64,000 bases of DNA from Clostridiales bacterium (GTDB lineage Bacteria > Bacillota > Clostridia > Christensenellales > UBA1242): NCBI GenBank assembly GCA_015069325.1, contig SVIV01000002.1, forward strand, positions 117,694-181,693. The letters run 5' to 3'. Positions 1 through 8,900 of the stretch are shown piece by piece; position 1 is the stretch's first letter; every line of letters begins with the position of its first letter. A program made the translations under genes and the position numbers. Under the pieces are notes generated by a model. It made no database searches and had not been told where the DNA came from. It saw only the letters and a program-made list of their open reading frames with translations.

Positions 1-344
1 ACAACAAGTTTATCTCCTTCAATATGGTTGATATATTCCTGTTCTTCTTGATTCACATCTTTAGTTCCATCAACAAGATAAAGTGTTAAATCCACCCCAG
101 CCAGAGCGCTTCGGACATTTTTCATCATTGATTTATCCAGCAAGTTTTTACTACGATGAACTCCTGGAGTATCAACAAATATTATTTGATAGTCATCAGT
201 AGTCAAAATTCCCAAAATGTTATCTCTTGTCGTTTGTGGTTTTGACGAAACAATTGCCACCTTCTCTCCTATTAATGCATTTAAAAGACTACTTTTCCCT
301 GCGTTTGGCTTGCCTATCAACGCAACATATCCCGCCTTAAACAT
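1..344 (-). CDS. era: GTPase Era, N-terminal part (cut by window edge)
   Basis: Era is a Ras-like GTPase with a KH domain that binds the 3' end of 16S rRNA and is needed for 30S assembly. The translated part shows the Walker A motif GKPNAGKSS near residue 10, the switch region PQTTRDNILG and the G3 motif DTPGVH, all typical of Era. About 114 codons are present; the rest lies beyond base 1. The ATG at 342-344 is preceded by GGGAGAAA, and it overlaps the end of ybeY by 8 bases. The order yqfC-yqfD-ybeY-era matches other Firmicutes, although phoH is absent here. Confidence 0.95.
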   Translation of the reverse strand, partial: MFKAGYVALIGKPNAGKSSLLNALIGEKVAIVSSKPQTTRDNILGILTTDDYQIIFVDTPGVHRSKNLLDKSMMKNVRSALAGVDLTLYLVDGTKDVNQEEQEYINHIEGDKLV

Positions 345-819
345 TTTTCTCCCTTTTAATACCAAGAGAAGACAACACTTCATCACTCTTTTCCATCATA
401 ACCACTTCATCTTCCTTTTCAATATGGTCATATCCTAAAAGATGCAAAAGTCCATGCAAAGCCAAAAACGAAATCTCTCGCTTTAAACTATGACAATATT
501 CTTTCGCCTGTCTTTTTGCAACCTTCTTACAAATAACAATATCGCCCAAATAAAGCGCACCGTTTGGCAATGTCTCTTCAACAAAGTCTGAAACTTTTTG
601 ACTATAATTTATGTTAAGCATAGGAAAAGACAATACGTCCGTTTCTTTATCAACTTGCCTATACTCTTTATTGTAAGATCGAATTGTTGCGGAATCTACA
701 AATGAGATTGTTGCTTCTAAGCCATCAACATTATTCCCCGTAATTTCTAAAGCCTTGTTATAAACGTCTTTAATCACCTTTTTATATCTATGTCCTACAC
801 CTTCAAAATTAATTGTCAT
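337..819 (-). CDS. ybeY: Endoribonuclease YbeY (rRNA maturation)
   Basis: YbeY is a metal-dependent RNase acting in 16S rRNA 3'-end maturation and 70S quality control. The 160-residue protein has the family metal site HGLLHLLGYDH, with His122, His126 and His132 as expected zinc ligands, and the conserved TDVLSFP segment at residues 60-66. Its length is normal. The start follows TAGGAGGATAA. It lies directly after yqfD and overlaps era by 8 bases, so the genes are probably cotranscribed and translationally coupled. Confidence 0.96.
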   Translation of the reverse strand: MTINFEGVGHRYKKVIKDVYNKALEITGNNVDGLEATISFVDSATIRSYNKEYRQVDKETDVLSFPMLNINYSQKVSDFVEETLPNGALYLGDIVICKKVAKRQAKEYCHSLKREISFLALHGLLHLLGYDHIEKEDEVVMMEKSDEVLSSLGIKREKNV

Positions 820-1941
820 TTATCCTCCTATGTTTCTACTTAAAGTGATTATATAATTCACTTGATGCCAACCACTTCCTTCTCGTAAGGTATAACTCTC
901 TGCCTTTATTATCTCATTTTCTTGCAAAAAAATCAAGGCTTTTTGACGTGCATTTTGGATAATTTTTTCTTTAACATTATCAAAATCTTCTTTTATCTCT
1001 ACAAATTCCGTTTCATATACATATATCTTTTTCAAATATAATGGCAAAATCAGATTTTTAGAAAGAAACTTTTTCTCAGTTTCAATCTCAAACTCTAAAA
1101 AATTATGTTCCTTATTATTTGAATAAACAAGTAAATCGTTTAAATAAACTTCATTAAATACTTTAACCTTACCCGTTCTCTTTTCTTCCATTCGCCAGTC
1201 ATAATGTGTTTCTTCTCCAATAACCCATACATCTGCATAAATTTCCGCTTTGGGATTTGTCTCTCTTTTTTCTCCTTGCGAATCGTAAATGTATGGATAA
1301 ACCAAAACATCACCTTTTTGAACAATATCGCCTTCATTAACAGCTAGCGTTCCTTGAATAAGATTAATTTTATATATTTTGCCGTCATACAAACTCACAA
1401 TCGGTTGAAAATTGCTTCCCATTTCACTTGGAATCTCAACTTCATTGACGCTTACCACAATGCTTTGCCCAACAATTGATATACTTATCGAAGAAACTTC
1501 ATCAAATTGTTCTCTTACCATCTTTTCAAGTTTAAATGTATCTATTCCGCCCTTTAGTCTTGTAGGCAGACAACTTTCCACAAAAGCAGCAATCTCGCCA
1601 TTTAGGTCGCTTTTTTCGCCTAAAACGTCTATTTTAAGCACAAAATTAAACTGAAAAACATACAATATCGAACAAAACAACACGGCAAACAAAATTCCAT
1701 AACTTTTTACAAGCTTCAACAAAAAGCCCACAAGACCAAAATGGGAATAAGAAAGGACTTCTATTTTTTGTTTTTCTAAGATGTTTTTTGTGAGCTTTCT
1801 ATCACTATATAAGACTTCAAAATGCGAAATTTGATTTTCCTGACGCTTAAAATTAAAAATTTTAACTTTTTGAGAAAGATTATTTAAAACTTTTTCCTGG
1901 TTTAATCCTTTAATTGTTATTTTTGTGCGATTTTTAAACAT
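820..1941 (-). CDS. yqfD: Sporulation protein YqfD
   Basis: YqfD is a membrane protein of the mother cell in endospore formers; its biochemical role is unknown. The 373-residue protein has one strong hydrophobic segment near residues 78-100, followed by a large domain that resembles the YqfD/SpoIV family, and ends in a short polar tail. The N-terminal 77 residues are basic and soluble. The ATG follows AAAGGCAAA and overlaps the end of yqfC by 8 bases. Its place between yqfC and ybeY/era is the conserved Firmicutes arrangement and supports the assignment. Confidence 0.9.
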   Translation of the reverse strand: MFKNRTKITIKGLNQEKVLNNLSQKVKIFNFKRQENQISHFEVLYSDRKLTKNILEKQKIEVLSYSHFGLVGFLLKLVKSYGILFAVLFCSILYVFQFNFVLKIDVLGEKSDLNGEIAAFVESCLPTRLKGGIDTFKLEKMVREQFDEVSSISISIVGQSIVVSVNEVEIPSEMGSNFQPIVSLYDGKIYKINLIQGTLAVNEGDIVQKGDVLVYPYIYDSQGEKRETNPKAEIYADVWVIGEETHYDWRMEEKRTGKVKVFNEVYLNDLLVYSNNKEHNFLEFEIETEKKFLSKNLILPLYLKKIYVYETEFVEIKEDFDNVKEKIIQNARQKALIFLQENEIIKAESYTLREGSGWHQVNYIITLSRNIGG

Positions 1942-2200
1942 TTTGCCTTTCTACTTTGTTGATTTTACCTTTAATATACAAAACATTTTCATTGATCTCT
2001 GCCAAAACAAGCCCACTTCCTTCGACTAAAATATGATAATATTTTGTTTTAAAAATGATTTGTTTTTCTGAAAGAGAAATAATCCCTTTATGTCCTTCAG
2101 CATAAAAAAGTTTTCCTGAAATATTAACAAAGTTATAATCAGACAAAAACTCTTTTTTAAACCCCATTTTATTTTTTATCTCATCAAAAAAATTAAACAC
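1934..2200 (-). CDS. yqfC: Sporulation protein YqfC (YabP/YqfC family)
   Basis: A small protein of the YabP/YqfC family, made in the mother cell under SigE in Bacillus; function unknown. Typical family text is visible: GKLFYAEGHKGIISLSEKQ and a C-terminal LYIKGKI. I place the start at the GTG at 2198-2200 (88 residues), because GGAG lies 9 bases upstream. An in-frame TTG at 2215 would give 93 residues, but it lies at or upstream of the start predicted from the SigE-like promoter. It overlaps yqfD by 8 bases. The start is less certain than the identity. Confidence 0.85.
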   Translation of the reverse strand: MFNFFDEIKNKMGFKKEFLSDYNFVNISGKLFYAEGHKGIISLSEKQIIFKTKYYHILVEGSGLVLAEINENVLYIKGKINKVERQNV

Positions 2201-2218
2201 GCAATCTTTCTCCAATTT

Positions 2219-2245
2219 AAGATATGCGTGTTTATATTTTAATTT
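2219..2245 (-). promoter_or_regulatory. Putative SigE-type promoter of yqfC-yqfD
   Basis: On the minus strand, AAATT (2241-2245) and CATATCTT (2219-2226) are separated by 14 bases. The Bacillus SigE consensus is ATATT, 14 bases, CATACA-T. The -10 agrees well; the -35 has one mismatch. yqfC is SigE-controlled in Bacillus. The predicted transcript would begin near 2212, at the ribosome site in front of the GTG. Confidence 0.5.
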
Positions 2246-2248
2246 AAC

Positions 2249-2779
2249 CTAATCATCATATTTATGAAAAACATTTCCAAGTATTAATGCTTTCATTCTT
2301 GGCGAAAGCTTTTTTATTTCTTCTAAAAGTTCATCATCAATCACCTTTTTAGTGTAAGAATGCTCTCTTAAAAAATCTTCAAATTCTTCATCTCTAGACT
2401 TTTTTTTCTTTTTTGGATTTTGCTGATTTTCAAGTTCTTTTAAAAACTGTTCAATTTCATCTTTGTTTTGATTTGGCCCTACTTCAACATCCATTTTATC
2501 CGCACCAGAAGTAACGACAGGATTGCTAAACAAATCTTTAAATTCTTCTTCTACATCTTCAGTAAGAGATATATTTTCAAAGGCTTTCGCTTCCTTACGT
2601 TTATCTTCATCTGCTTTTTCTTTTTTATCTATTGATGCCTTTTCATCTGTAAACTTTTTAATGTTTTCGTCCAGCTTCAATCTTTTCTTTTTGTTTTTTT
2701 TGCGAGTTACAACAATACAAATTGCAATTATGCCTACCAACACAATGACCACACCAGCAATAATCAACCACTTAATCAT
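2249..2779 (-). CDS. Membrane-anchored, highly charged protein downstream of floA
   Basis: Not recognised. The 176-residue protein has one N-terminal transmembrane helix (about residues 4-24), followed by a Lys-rich stop-transfer stretch and a long, very polar cytoplasmic region rich in Lys, Glu and Asp with coiled-coil character. It ends in a more ordered segment containing LSPRMKALILGNVF. Its ATG overlaps the floA TGA by 4 bases (ATGA), so it is translationally coupled to floA. In many Firmicutes an NfeD-like protein accompanies floA; this one is different. A membrane-scaffold partner of FloA is a reasonable guess, from context only. Confidence 0.8.
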   Translation of the reverse strand: MIKWLIIAGVVIVLVGIIAICIVVTRKKNKKKRLKLDENIKKFTDEKASIDKKEKADEDKRKEAKAFENISLTEDVEEEFKDLFSNPVVTSGADKMDVEVGPNQNKDEIEQFLKELENQQNPKKKKKSRDEEFEDFLREHSYTKKVIDDELLEEIKKLSPRMKALILGNVFHKYDD

Positions 2780-3816
2780 TCAAATAAATCTCCTTCATCA
2801 TCGCCAAAAGGGTTTTCTTCTTTTTTATCACTTTGAATAATCGAACGTCTTAATGCTGTATCTGCTTGAAGATTCATTAATTTATAATAATCCATAACAG
2901 AGAAACGCCCTTCCTTAATTGCCTGACTAAGCGCTTTTGGCACTTCCGCTTCAGCTTCAAGCATTGCTGATTTTTTCGCTTCTGTTTTTGTGCGCATTTG
3001 AAGTTCTTTTATTTCTTCTGCATTCTTTTTCTTTTCAGCTTCAATCTGCACATATACTTTTTCTTTTTCCGCCGATTGTATCTCTCGTTCAAGGCTAAGA
3101 TTTCTGCCTACTTCAACCTTGGAAATTGAAATATCTTCAATGCTATACATTGATTTTTGCCCCACTACTTTCATATTAAAGTTGACAAGAAGTGATTTGC
3201 TTGGGTCAGTCAAAATATCTTTGTAACATTTTGTATGAGATATATTTTCTAAAATCCAAGCATTGATTACGCTTTTAAGGTCTTCTTCCCCAAGTCCATC
3301 AATATATTTTTCAAGATTAAGTTTGATTGATGCCCTTGCTGATACAATCATCTCCCTTTCATCTTGCGTGAATGCTCGAATCCCATCAACAGTAATCACT
3401 TTTGAATTTATCGCATTTTGCACAGATTCAACAACATTATGATTTGCAAGATCCATTGCACAAGCCAAAGAAAAGGTCATTGATAATCCAGCATCACTGG
3501 CAAGTTTTATTGCTGTCAAAACTTCTTGAATATTTCCACCGCTTTGAACAAAACTCTCAATTTCGTTTAAAGAAATATTATATTTAGATTTTTTTACTAA
3601 AACAAAAGCATTGACAACTTCAGAAACATTAATTTTTCTGTTTTTTATACTTAAAAGCTTAAATGTAGGAATATACGCCCCACCAAAAAGTGCTGTCCAC
3701 CAAGATTTCATAGGGACAAATGCAAGGTATATAATCAAAGCAATCAAGATTGCCCCAAAAATTGATACTGCAGCAATTTCACCCGCCCCAAAACTTAACA
3801 ACATATTAATTGACAT
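2776..3816 (-). CDS. floA: Flotillin-like protein FloA
   Basis: FloA organises functional membrane microdomains and affects membrane fluidity, secretion and sporulation in Bacillus. The 346-residue protein has an N-terminal membrane segment (about residues 8-33), the SPFH-like core, and an Ala/Glu-rich coiled-coil region around residues 220-300, with characteristic text such as VKMSIEDISISK-like MYSIEDISISKVEVG and FSVMDYYKLMNLQAD. Length is normal (about 330). The start follows GGAGGCAGTT. A SigA-type promoter lies just upstream, so floA and the small anchored gene behind it form a two-gene operon. Confidence 0.94.
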   Translation of the reverse strand: MSINMLLSFGAGEIAAVSIFGAILIALIIYLAFVPMKSWWTALFGGAYIPTFKLLSIKNRKINVSEVVNAFVLVKKSKYNISLNEIESFVQSGGNIQEVLTAIKLASDAGLSMTFSLACAMDLANHNVVESVQNAINSKVITVDGIRAFTQDEREMIVSARASIKLNLEKYIDGLGEEDLKSVINAWILENISHTKCYKDILTDPSKSLLVNFNMKVVGQKSMYSIEDISISKVEVGRNLSLEREIQSAEKEKVYVQIEAEKKKNAEEIKELQMRTKTEAKKSAMLEAEAEVPKALSQAIKEGRFSVMDYYKLMNLQADTALRRSIIQSDKKEENPFGDDEGDLFE

Positions 3817-3835
3817 AACTGCCTCCGATGGCTTA

Positions 3836-3864
3836 ATTATATCATATAAAATAATAGTTGTAAA
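3836..3864 (-). promoter_or_regulatory. SigA-type promoter of floA
   Basis: On the minus strand TTTACA (3859-3864) and TATAAT (3836-3841) are separated by 17 bases, 20 bases ahead of the floA start. The -10 is a perfect consensus. Confidence 0.75.
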
Positions 3865-3884
3865 TAGGCAAATTGATATTTTGT

Positions 3885-4721
3885 TTAATTTTTACCTGCC
3901 AAAAATCTTGTGTAATAAAAAATATATTGTTGCGCGTAACCAGAAAGCGCGCCAAATTTATTTACTAAATCATTGCGCATAAATTCACGATTTTCAGTCT
4001 TTGAAAAATGTTGGTTATACATCTGTGCAATCCAAGTATCAACAGGAAAAGATTCTCCCCTATGGTATGCAAAAAGCAAAATACAATCTGCAACTTTAGG
4101 GCCAACACCAGCAAGAGAAATAAGTTTATTTCTAAGACTTATCGTGTCAAGTTTATCCCACTCTTTTAAAATCGCAGGGCTAATCTGCTGAAGCACTTTA
4201 ACAAGATATTTTGCCCTATACCCCGCACCGCATTTCACAAAAAATTCTTCCTTTTGATCTTTTAGTTTTTCATAACTCGGAAATGAATACACATTGTCAG
4301 AAAGTTTTTCGCCAAGCGATTTCCTTATATTATTTAAAATCACTTTTATTCTTTTAATATTGTTGTTTGCAGAAATGATAAAGGAGATAAGCGTTTCAAA
4401 CAAATCTTGATTTAAAATTCTAATTCCATAACCATACTCAAGCGGTTTTTTCATTATACTAAAATCGCTTAATTTTTCTTTAATTTGCGTATAATTTACA
4501 TCTAAATCGAAATAATTCACAAAATAATCCACATTTTTTGTTTTTATCAAATAAAAATCTTTATTTTCTTCAATTTCGGCATAATGATTTTGGGGATAAC
4601 TTATATACTTTTCTCCTACATTTTCAAAACAAAAAACCTGCCCACATTCGAAGATATGAGCAATATTAAACTGGCTTTTATCATAAACTTTAATGCCTTC
4701 TATTGTTATTTCGTATTTCAT
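3885..4721 (-). CDS. ogg: 8-oxoguanine DNA glycosylase/AP lyase, Ogg1-like
   Basis: This enzyme removes 8-oxoguanine from DNA and cleaves the abasic site. The 278-residue protein has the OGG1 N-terminal domain and the HhH-GPD fold. The hairpin LAGVGPKVADC carries the catalytic lysine (Lys209), and SFPVDTW carries the catalytic aspartate (Asp228). It resembles the clostridial Ogg class rather than MutM. There is no Shine-Dalgarno sequence before the ATG; the promoter ends 6 bases upstream, so the mRNA is probably leaderless. The gene stands alone between floA and the L27 operon. Confidence 0.9.
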   Translation of the reverse strand: MKYEITIEGIKVYDKSQFNIAHIFECGQVFCFENVGEKYISYPQNHYAEIEENKDFYLIKTKNVDYFVNYFDLDVNYTQIKEKLSDFSIMKKPLEYGYGIRILNQDLFETLISFIISANNNIKRIKVILNNIRKSLGEKLSDNVYSFPSYEKLKDQKEEFFVKCGAGYRAKYLVKVLQQISPAILKEWDKLDTISLRNKLISLAGVGPKVADCILLFAYHRGESFPVDTWIAQMYNQHFSKTENREFMRNDLVNKFGALSGYAQQYIFYYTRFLAGKN

Positions 4722-4727
4722 AATTTG

Positions 4728-4756
4728 ATTGTAACATACAATAACTTAAAAAGCAA
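4728..4756 (-). promoter_or_regulatory. Promoter of ogg with leaderless geometry
   Basis: Minus strand TTGCTT (4751-4756), 17 bases, TACAAT (4728-4733). Only 6 bases separate the -10 from the ATG at 4721, so transcription should start at or beside the A of the start codon. No purine-rich ribosome site is present. Confidence 0.6.
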
Positions 4757-4818
4757 ACCCCTTGTTATTATTAACAAAAAAAATAATACTTGATTTGAAA
4801 TATCCCCCTACTTTTTCA

Positions 4819-4850
4819 CAAAAAAAGATGGCTTAATTGCCATCTTTTAT
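4819..4850 (-). terminator. Rho-independent terminator after rpmA
   Basis: AAAGATGGC and GCCATCTTT form a 9-bp stem with a 6-base loop (4824-4847), followed on the minus strand by a T run. It ends the rplU-prp-rpmA operon. Confidence 0.85.
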
Positions 4851-4853
4851 TAA

Positions 4854-5126
4854 TTATTCTTCAACTGAAACAATCTTTTTGCCGTTGTGTGTGCCAAATT
4901 TAACTTTTCCAGCACAAGTAGCGAAAAGTGTGTAATCTTTACCCATACCAACGTTTTTGCCTGCGTAAATTTCAGTGCCTCTTTGTCTTACAATAATAGA
5001 GCCAGCTGTAACGTTTTCTCCGCCATAAGCTTTAACTCCAAGACGTTTAGCTTGTGAATCACGGCCGTTTTTGGTACTTCCACCACCTTTCTTATGTGCA
5101 AAAAGTTGAGCATTAAATTTAAACAT
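4854..5126 (-). CDS. rpmA: 50S ribosomal protein L27 with cleavable N-terminus
   Basis: L27 reaches into the peptidyl-transferase centre of the 50S subunit. The 90-residue protein carries the Firmicutes N-terminal extension MFKFNAQLF before [12 protein letters not shown]; in Staphylococcus the equivalent piece is removed by Prp after the Phe. The rest is standard L27 ([19 protein letters not shown]). The prp gene lies immediately upstream and overlaps it by 8 bases, matching protease to substrate. The start follows TTGGAGGTAAAAA. Confidence 0.97.
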   Translation of the reverse strand: MFKFNAQLFAHKKGGGSTKNGRDSQAKRLGVKAYGGENVTAGSIIVRQRGTEIYAGKNVGMGKDYTLFATCAGKVKFGTHNGKKIVSVEE

Positions 5127-5445
5127 TTTTTACCTCCAATTTTGCGTATTTTTCTTCATTTAAAATTATAGATTTAAATGAGTTTAAACAGGTTTCAAAC
5201 AGGAATTTTATTTTTTCATTTCTCGCATCATTTAATGATACTTCAATTTTTAGATAACCGTCTTCGATTTTATGAGTGTTTTGCACTTTTTCCACTTGGT
5301 CAACACCAACAACTGCAAGTTGAGCAACTGTTGACAGTTGACAGCAAAGCAAATCGATTCCGTCCTTTCTATTTTTTCCTGCGTGTCCGCTAACTTCAAA
5401 ACCTATAATAACATCATTTTTTCTAAAAAAAGTAATATTTGTCAT
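5119..5445 (-). CDS. prp: Ribosomal-processing cysteine protease Prp
   Basis: Prp (YsxB) cleaves the N-terminal extension of L27. The 108-residue protein shows the family signature [20 protein letters not shown], with the catalytic His (VSGHAG) and Cys (DLLCC) in the expected order. It sits between rplU and rpmA, as in most Firmicutes and Fusobacteria. The predicted ribosome site (AAGG) is modest. Confidence 0.93.
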   Translation of the reverse strand: MTNITFFRKNDVIIGFEVSGHAGKNRKDGIDLLCCQLSTVAQLAVVGVDQVEKVQNTHKIEDGYLKIEVSLNDARNEKIKFLFETCLNSFKSIILNEEKYAKLEVKNV

Positions 5446-5454
5446 TTCAAAACC

Positions 5455-5763
5455 TTACTTTGTAATAGATAAAATTCTAAGTTGTGTGAAAGGTTGTCTG
5501 TGTCCTTGTTTCTTTCTTTCATTTTTCTTTGGCTTATATTTGAAAACAACGATTTTATCGCCTTTTCCGTGAGCAACTACTTCTGCTTCACATTTTGCCC
5601 CAGAAACAAAAGGATTTCCAGCAACAACATTTCCGTTATCACTTACAAGCAAAACATTAAGTGAAACTTTATCGCCTTCAGCATTGTTTAATTTTTCAAC
5701 ACTGATTACATCATTTTCACTAACTTTGTATTGCTTTCCACCACATTCTACTATAGCAAACAT
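5455..5763 (-). CDS. rplU: 50S ribosomal protein L21
   Basis: L21 binds 23S rRNA. The 102-residue protein begins [18 protein letters not shown] and ends with KRQGHRQ-like [10 protein letters not shown], both L21 signatures. It is the first gene of rplU-prp-rpmA and is preceded by a strong promoter and a leader of about 85 bases. The start follows GGAGGTAAAAGAA. Confidence 0.97.
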   Translation of the reverse strand: MFAIVECGGKQYKVSENDVISVEKLNNAEGDKVSLNVLLVSDNGNVVAGNPFVSGAKCEAEVVAHGKGDKIVVFKYKPKKNERKKQGHRQPFTQLRILSITK

Positions 5764-5850
5764 TTCTTTTACCTCCTCTAACCAAACTCGCTGTTCATTT
5801 CAGGTGTTAGGTTTTTCACTAATCTTTTAAACCCTATACAAGCGGATACG
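5764..5850 (-). promoter_or_regulatory. 5' leader of rplU, possible L21 autoregulatory leader
   Basis: About 85 transcribed bases precede rplU. CTAAC and GTTAG can pair (loop about 23 bases) just ahead of the ribosome site. Many Firmicutes carry an L21 leader that represses its own operon. I could not match the known consensus base by base, so this is a positional suggestion. Confidence 0.35.
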
Positions 5851-5856
5851 TGTGTT

Positions 5857-5885
5857 ATTATAGCATAGTCAACCCATTTTGTCAA
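5857..5885 (-). promoter_or_regulatory. Consensus SigA promoter of rplU-prp-rpmA
   Basis: Minus strand TTGACA (5880-5885), 17 bases, TATAAT (5857-5862): a perfect housekeeping promoter, fitting a highly expressed ribosomal operon. Confidence 0.9.
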
Positions 5886-5891
5886 GAGAAA

Positions 5892-5925
5892 CAATAAAAA
5901 AGACTTGAAATTCAAGTCTTTTTTA
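5892..5925 (-). terminator. Terminator of the large surface-protein gene
   Basis: AAGACTTGAA and its exact complement form a hairpin (5900-5920) followed on the minus strand by TTTTTATTGT. It lies 50 bases after the stop of the surface-protein gene. Confidence 0.85.
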
Positions 5926-5975
5926 TAATTCCTTTAAGTTTCTAATTTCTAAAAGGTGATGCAAACTAAGTTTGC

Positions 5976-8900
5976 TTATTTTCTTCTAGCTTCTTTTCGG
6001 TATGCTTTTTCTTTCTTGTCAAGTTTCTTCTTATTGACAACAAAGTAAACAACAACACCAGCAAGGAATGCTACTGAAAGTCCAATTGCAATTCCACCGA
6101 ATACATCGCCTGCATCTACAGAGCTAGCTTCGTCAGCGCCAACTTCAAACTTTGTAGTTTTTGTAGTTGTATTGCCTGCTGCATCTGTAACAGTGAATGA
6201 AAGTGTATAAACACCTTTTTGTTTAAGTTCGTGAGAATAATCGTAATATCCTTCTTCTGTTGCTTCATTGTCAAGAGTTTTGTAAGCTTCATCTTCATAT
6301 TTAATCTTAACAACTAAGCTTGAAAGGAGTGCATCTACCTTTGTAACTTTATCAGTTACTGAAAGGATTGATTCATCTACAGTTGTATTTGAGAATGCAA
6401 TATGAAGTGGATCGCCAACTTTATAGTTTGTTTTAACTATATCACTTCCAATTTCAAGTTCAGGCGCAATTGTATCTCCGGCACTTAACGATACTGAATA
6501 AGTATCACCTTCACCAACCATTGCGCTTACATTATAAGAAATTGTATATTTACCATCTTTAACAAATTTAAGATATATTTTGTTTCCAACGATTTCGAAA
6601 TAATCTTTAAGATCAATATCTTCGGTATTTTGCCATTCGCTTAATTTGATTGTCGCAAGAGTTGTTGAATTTCTTGTAATAGTAACTGTCGTATTTTCAG
6701 CATCAATTGAAGATGTTCCAATAGCAGTTGTCGAAGGTTTAACAATTTCAATCTTATTGAGATGTGTTTCTGCCTTATCTGCTTCATAAACAGCAAATTC
6801 AGTTTTCTCATTGTAATGAAGATTCATTTCATTGTCATTGATTGAAAGTGAAGCACCTGAAACTTTGATTGTAACTACTGATTCGCTTTCAACTTCAAAT
6901 CCCTTAACATTGCTATTTACAAATGCAGGAACTGTATCTTTTCCTTCAACAGCAAGAGCATAATCATTTTCTGCATCTAAATAGATGAGATAAGATTCGC
7001 TACCGTCATTGTAATAAAGTTTGCCTTCTTCCACAACAAGTTTTTCGCCTGTAGCTGTAAGAGCTGACGTTGCATATCTGATTAAGTATGCAGTATATTG
7101 AAGTTTATAAGTTCCTTCAGTGCCTGCTGTGAAGTAAAGGTTGTCTAAAATTTTATAGTCGTTATCTGTTGCGCTGATAGCTTCAACATTATACCAAGTT
7201 GCTGTATTTGTTTCATCATCAGCACCAAGGCCAATGTAATCAAATCCTTCTTCTTTATTCATAGAAATTGAAGGTGGAGTAAGATATACCATTTGACCAG
7301 GAGTTACTGTTTCTTCTCTTGAAGAAATGTTGTCAATAGTAGGTTTTAATTCTGCACTTGCACTTGCATTAACCTTGTATGTGAAATAAGAAGTTACACT
7401 ATGGTTTGCAGCATCAACTACTGTGATTGCAACTTGATATTCCCCGCCTACAGAAGCACGGAAATATCCACCATTAACAATGTAAGAACCGCGATAAGAA
7501 TCTAATTTCGTATTCATTCCATAGCTTGTAACAGGTGTTCTTGAAACTTCTTTCTTATCTGCATCTCTAGCAATTTTGTAAACAGCAATTTTTGCAGTAA
7601 CATAATTTGCTTTAGCATCTGTAAATGTAAGTGATGGCAATTGAATTTCATCTGGCGCAGAATATGATGCTGATGGTGCATTCTTAATAGTTTTAAGAAC
7701 TGGCATATCAATATCAGTTGCGTCTGCAATTGCCACGAGTTTGTTAAAGAATCCTACATTTCCATTATCATCGATTGCATAAGCAAAAATTTCAACGAAT
7801 GCAGCTTCTGCTGGTTTTGAAGCAAGGTCAACTGTGTATTCTGAAGCACTTTCATCAACAAACCAACCTTCCGAAGTTACTCTTTGAAGAGCTTTGTTAT
7901 ACCATTTACCTTCAGCCTTGCCGATTTTGCTTCCTGCATAATAATCAATTGTGCTTGTAGTAACAGATGAAACAATAGCTGTTTTAGCATCATCTTTAAG
8001 ATATCTATAAGCAGTAACTGCCTTGATTCTTGAATCTTGGTTGTCAGTTGCAGATGCTACATTGAATTTGAACGTATCTGTTGCAAGATAAGATGCTTGA
8101 AGATCGCTTGAGAAAGTAAGAGTTGGCACCTCTGGATCTGAGTAATCAGCAATAAGTTCAATGTCTTTCTTTGCTGAAGATTCAGTATTGATTCCATCAT
8201 TTGCAAAATAGTAGAAGTTGTAAGATTGATTTTTGAATGTGCCCATTCTTCCTTCTGCAGGAGCAATATAAGCGTATCCTTGAGCCATCATTTGTTCGAT
8301 AGCATCTTCAGTGTCTTCTGAGAAACCTTCAGTATCAACAATCTTGTTTCCAAATGCATCTTTATTAAACTCAGTTGTTACAACAAGATAATATTGTTGC
8401 ATATAATCTTTAATTTCATTGATATCATATTCAGGATCTAATGGATCTGTAACAATATCATTAAGTTCAAGTGCACTTCTTAATGCATAGTTGTCTTCAA
8501 TTACTTGTTTGTAAATGTCAGTAATTGTGCTTCCTGAAAGTGCATCAGGAGCAAAAATTAAGTTGTAATTATCGTAAAGAGATTCAGTGATAACGAATTC
8601 TTTGATTCCGCTGTAATTTCTGATTTCTCTTCTAAGAGTAATATCTTCGTTAGCAACCATATTATCAGTTCCGCCAATTGCATACATAATAATATTTCTG
8701 TTGATTGCTTTTGTTTTAAGGAGATTTTCAGCACTTGCATAAGTTTTTGCTTCTGCGTCATATCCTGGTTTCGCAGCATCATAAATGAATACTGAAGCAG
8801 ATTTTGAATCTTTTACATTCTGAATAATTCTTGTAACTTCATCAGTATTAATTGCTGTATGACCATAGAAGTCTTTTACTGTGTAAATAAACTTGTAAGA

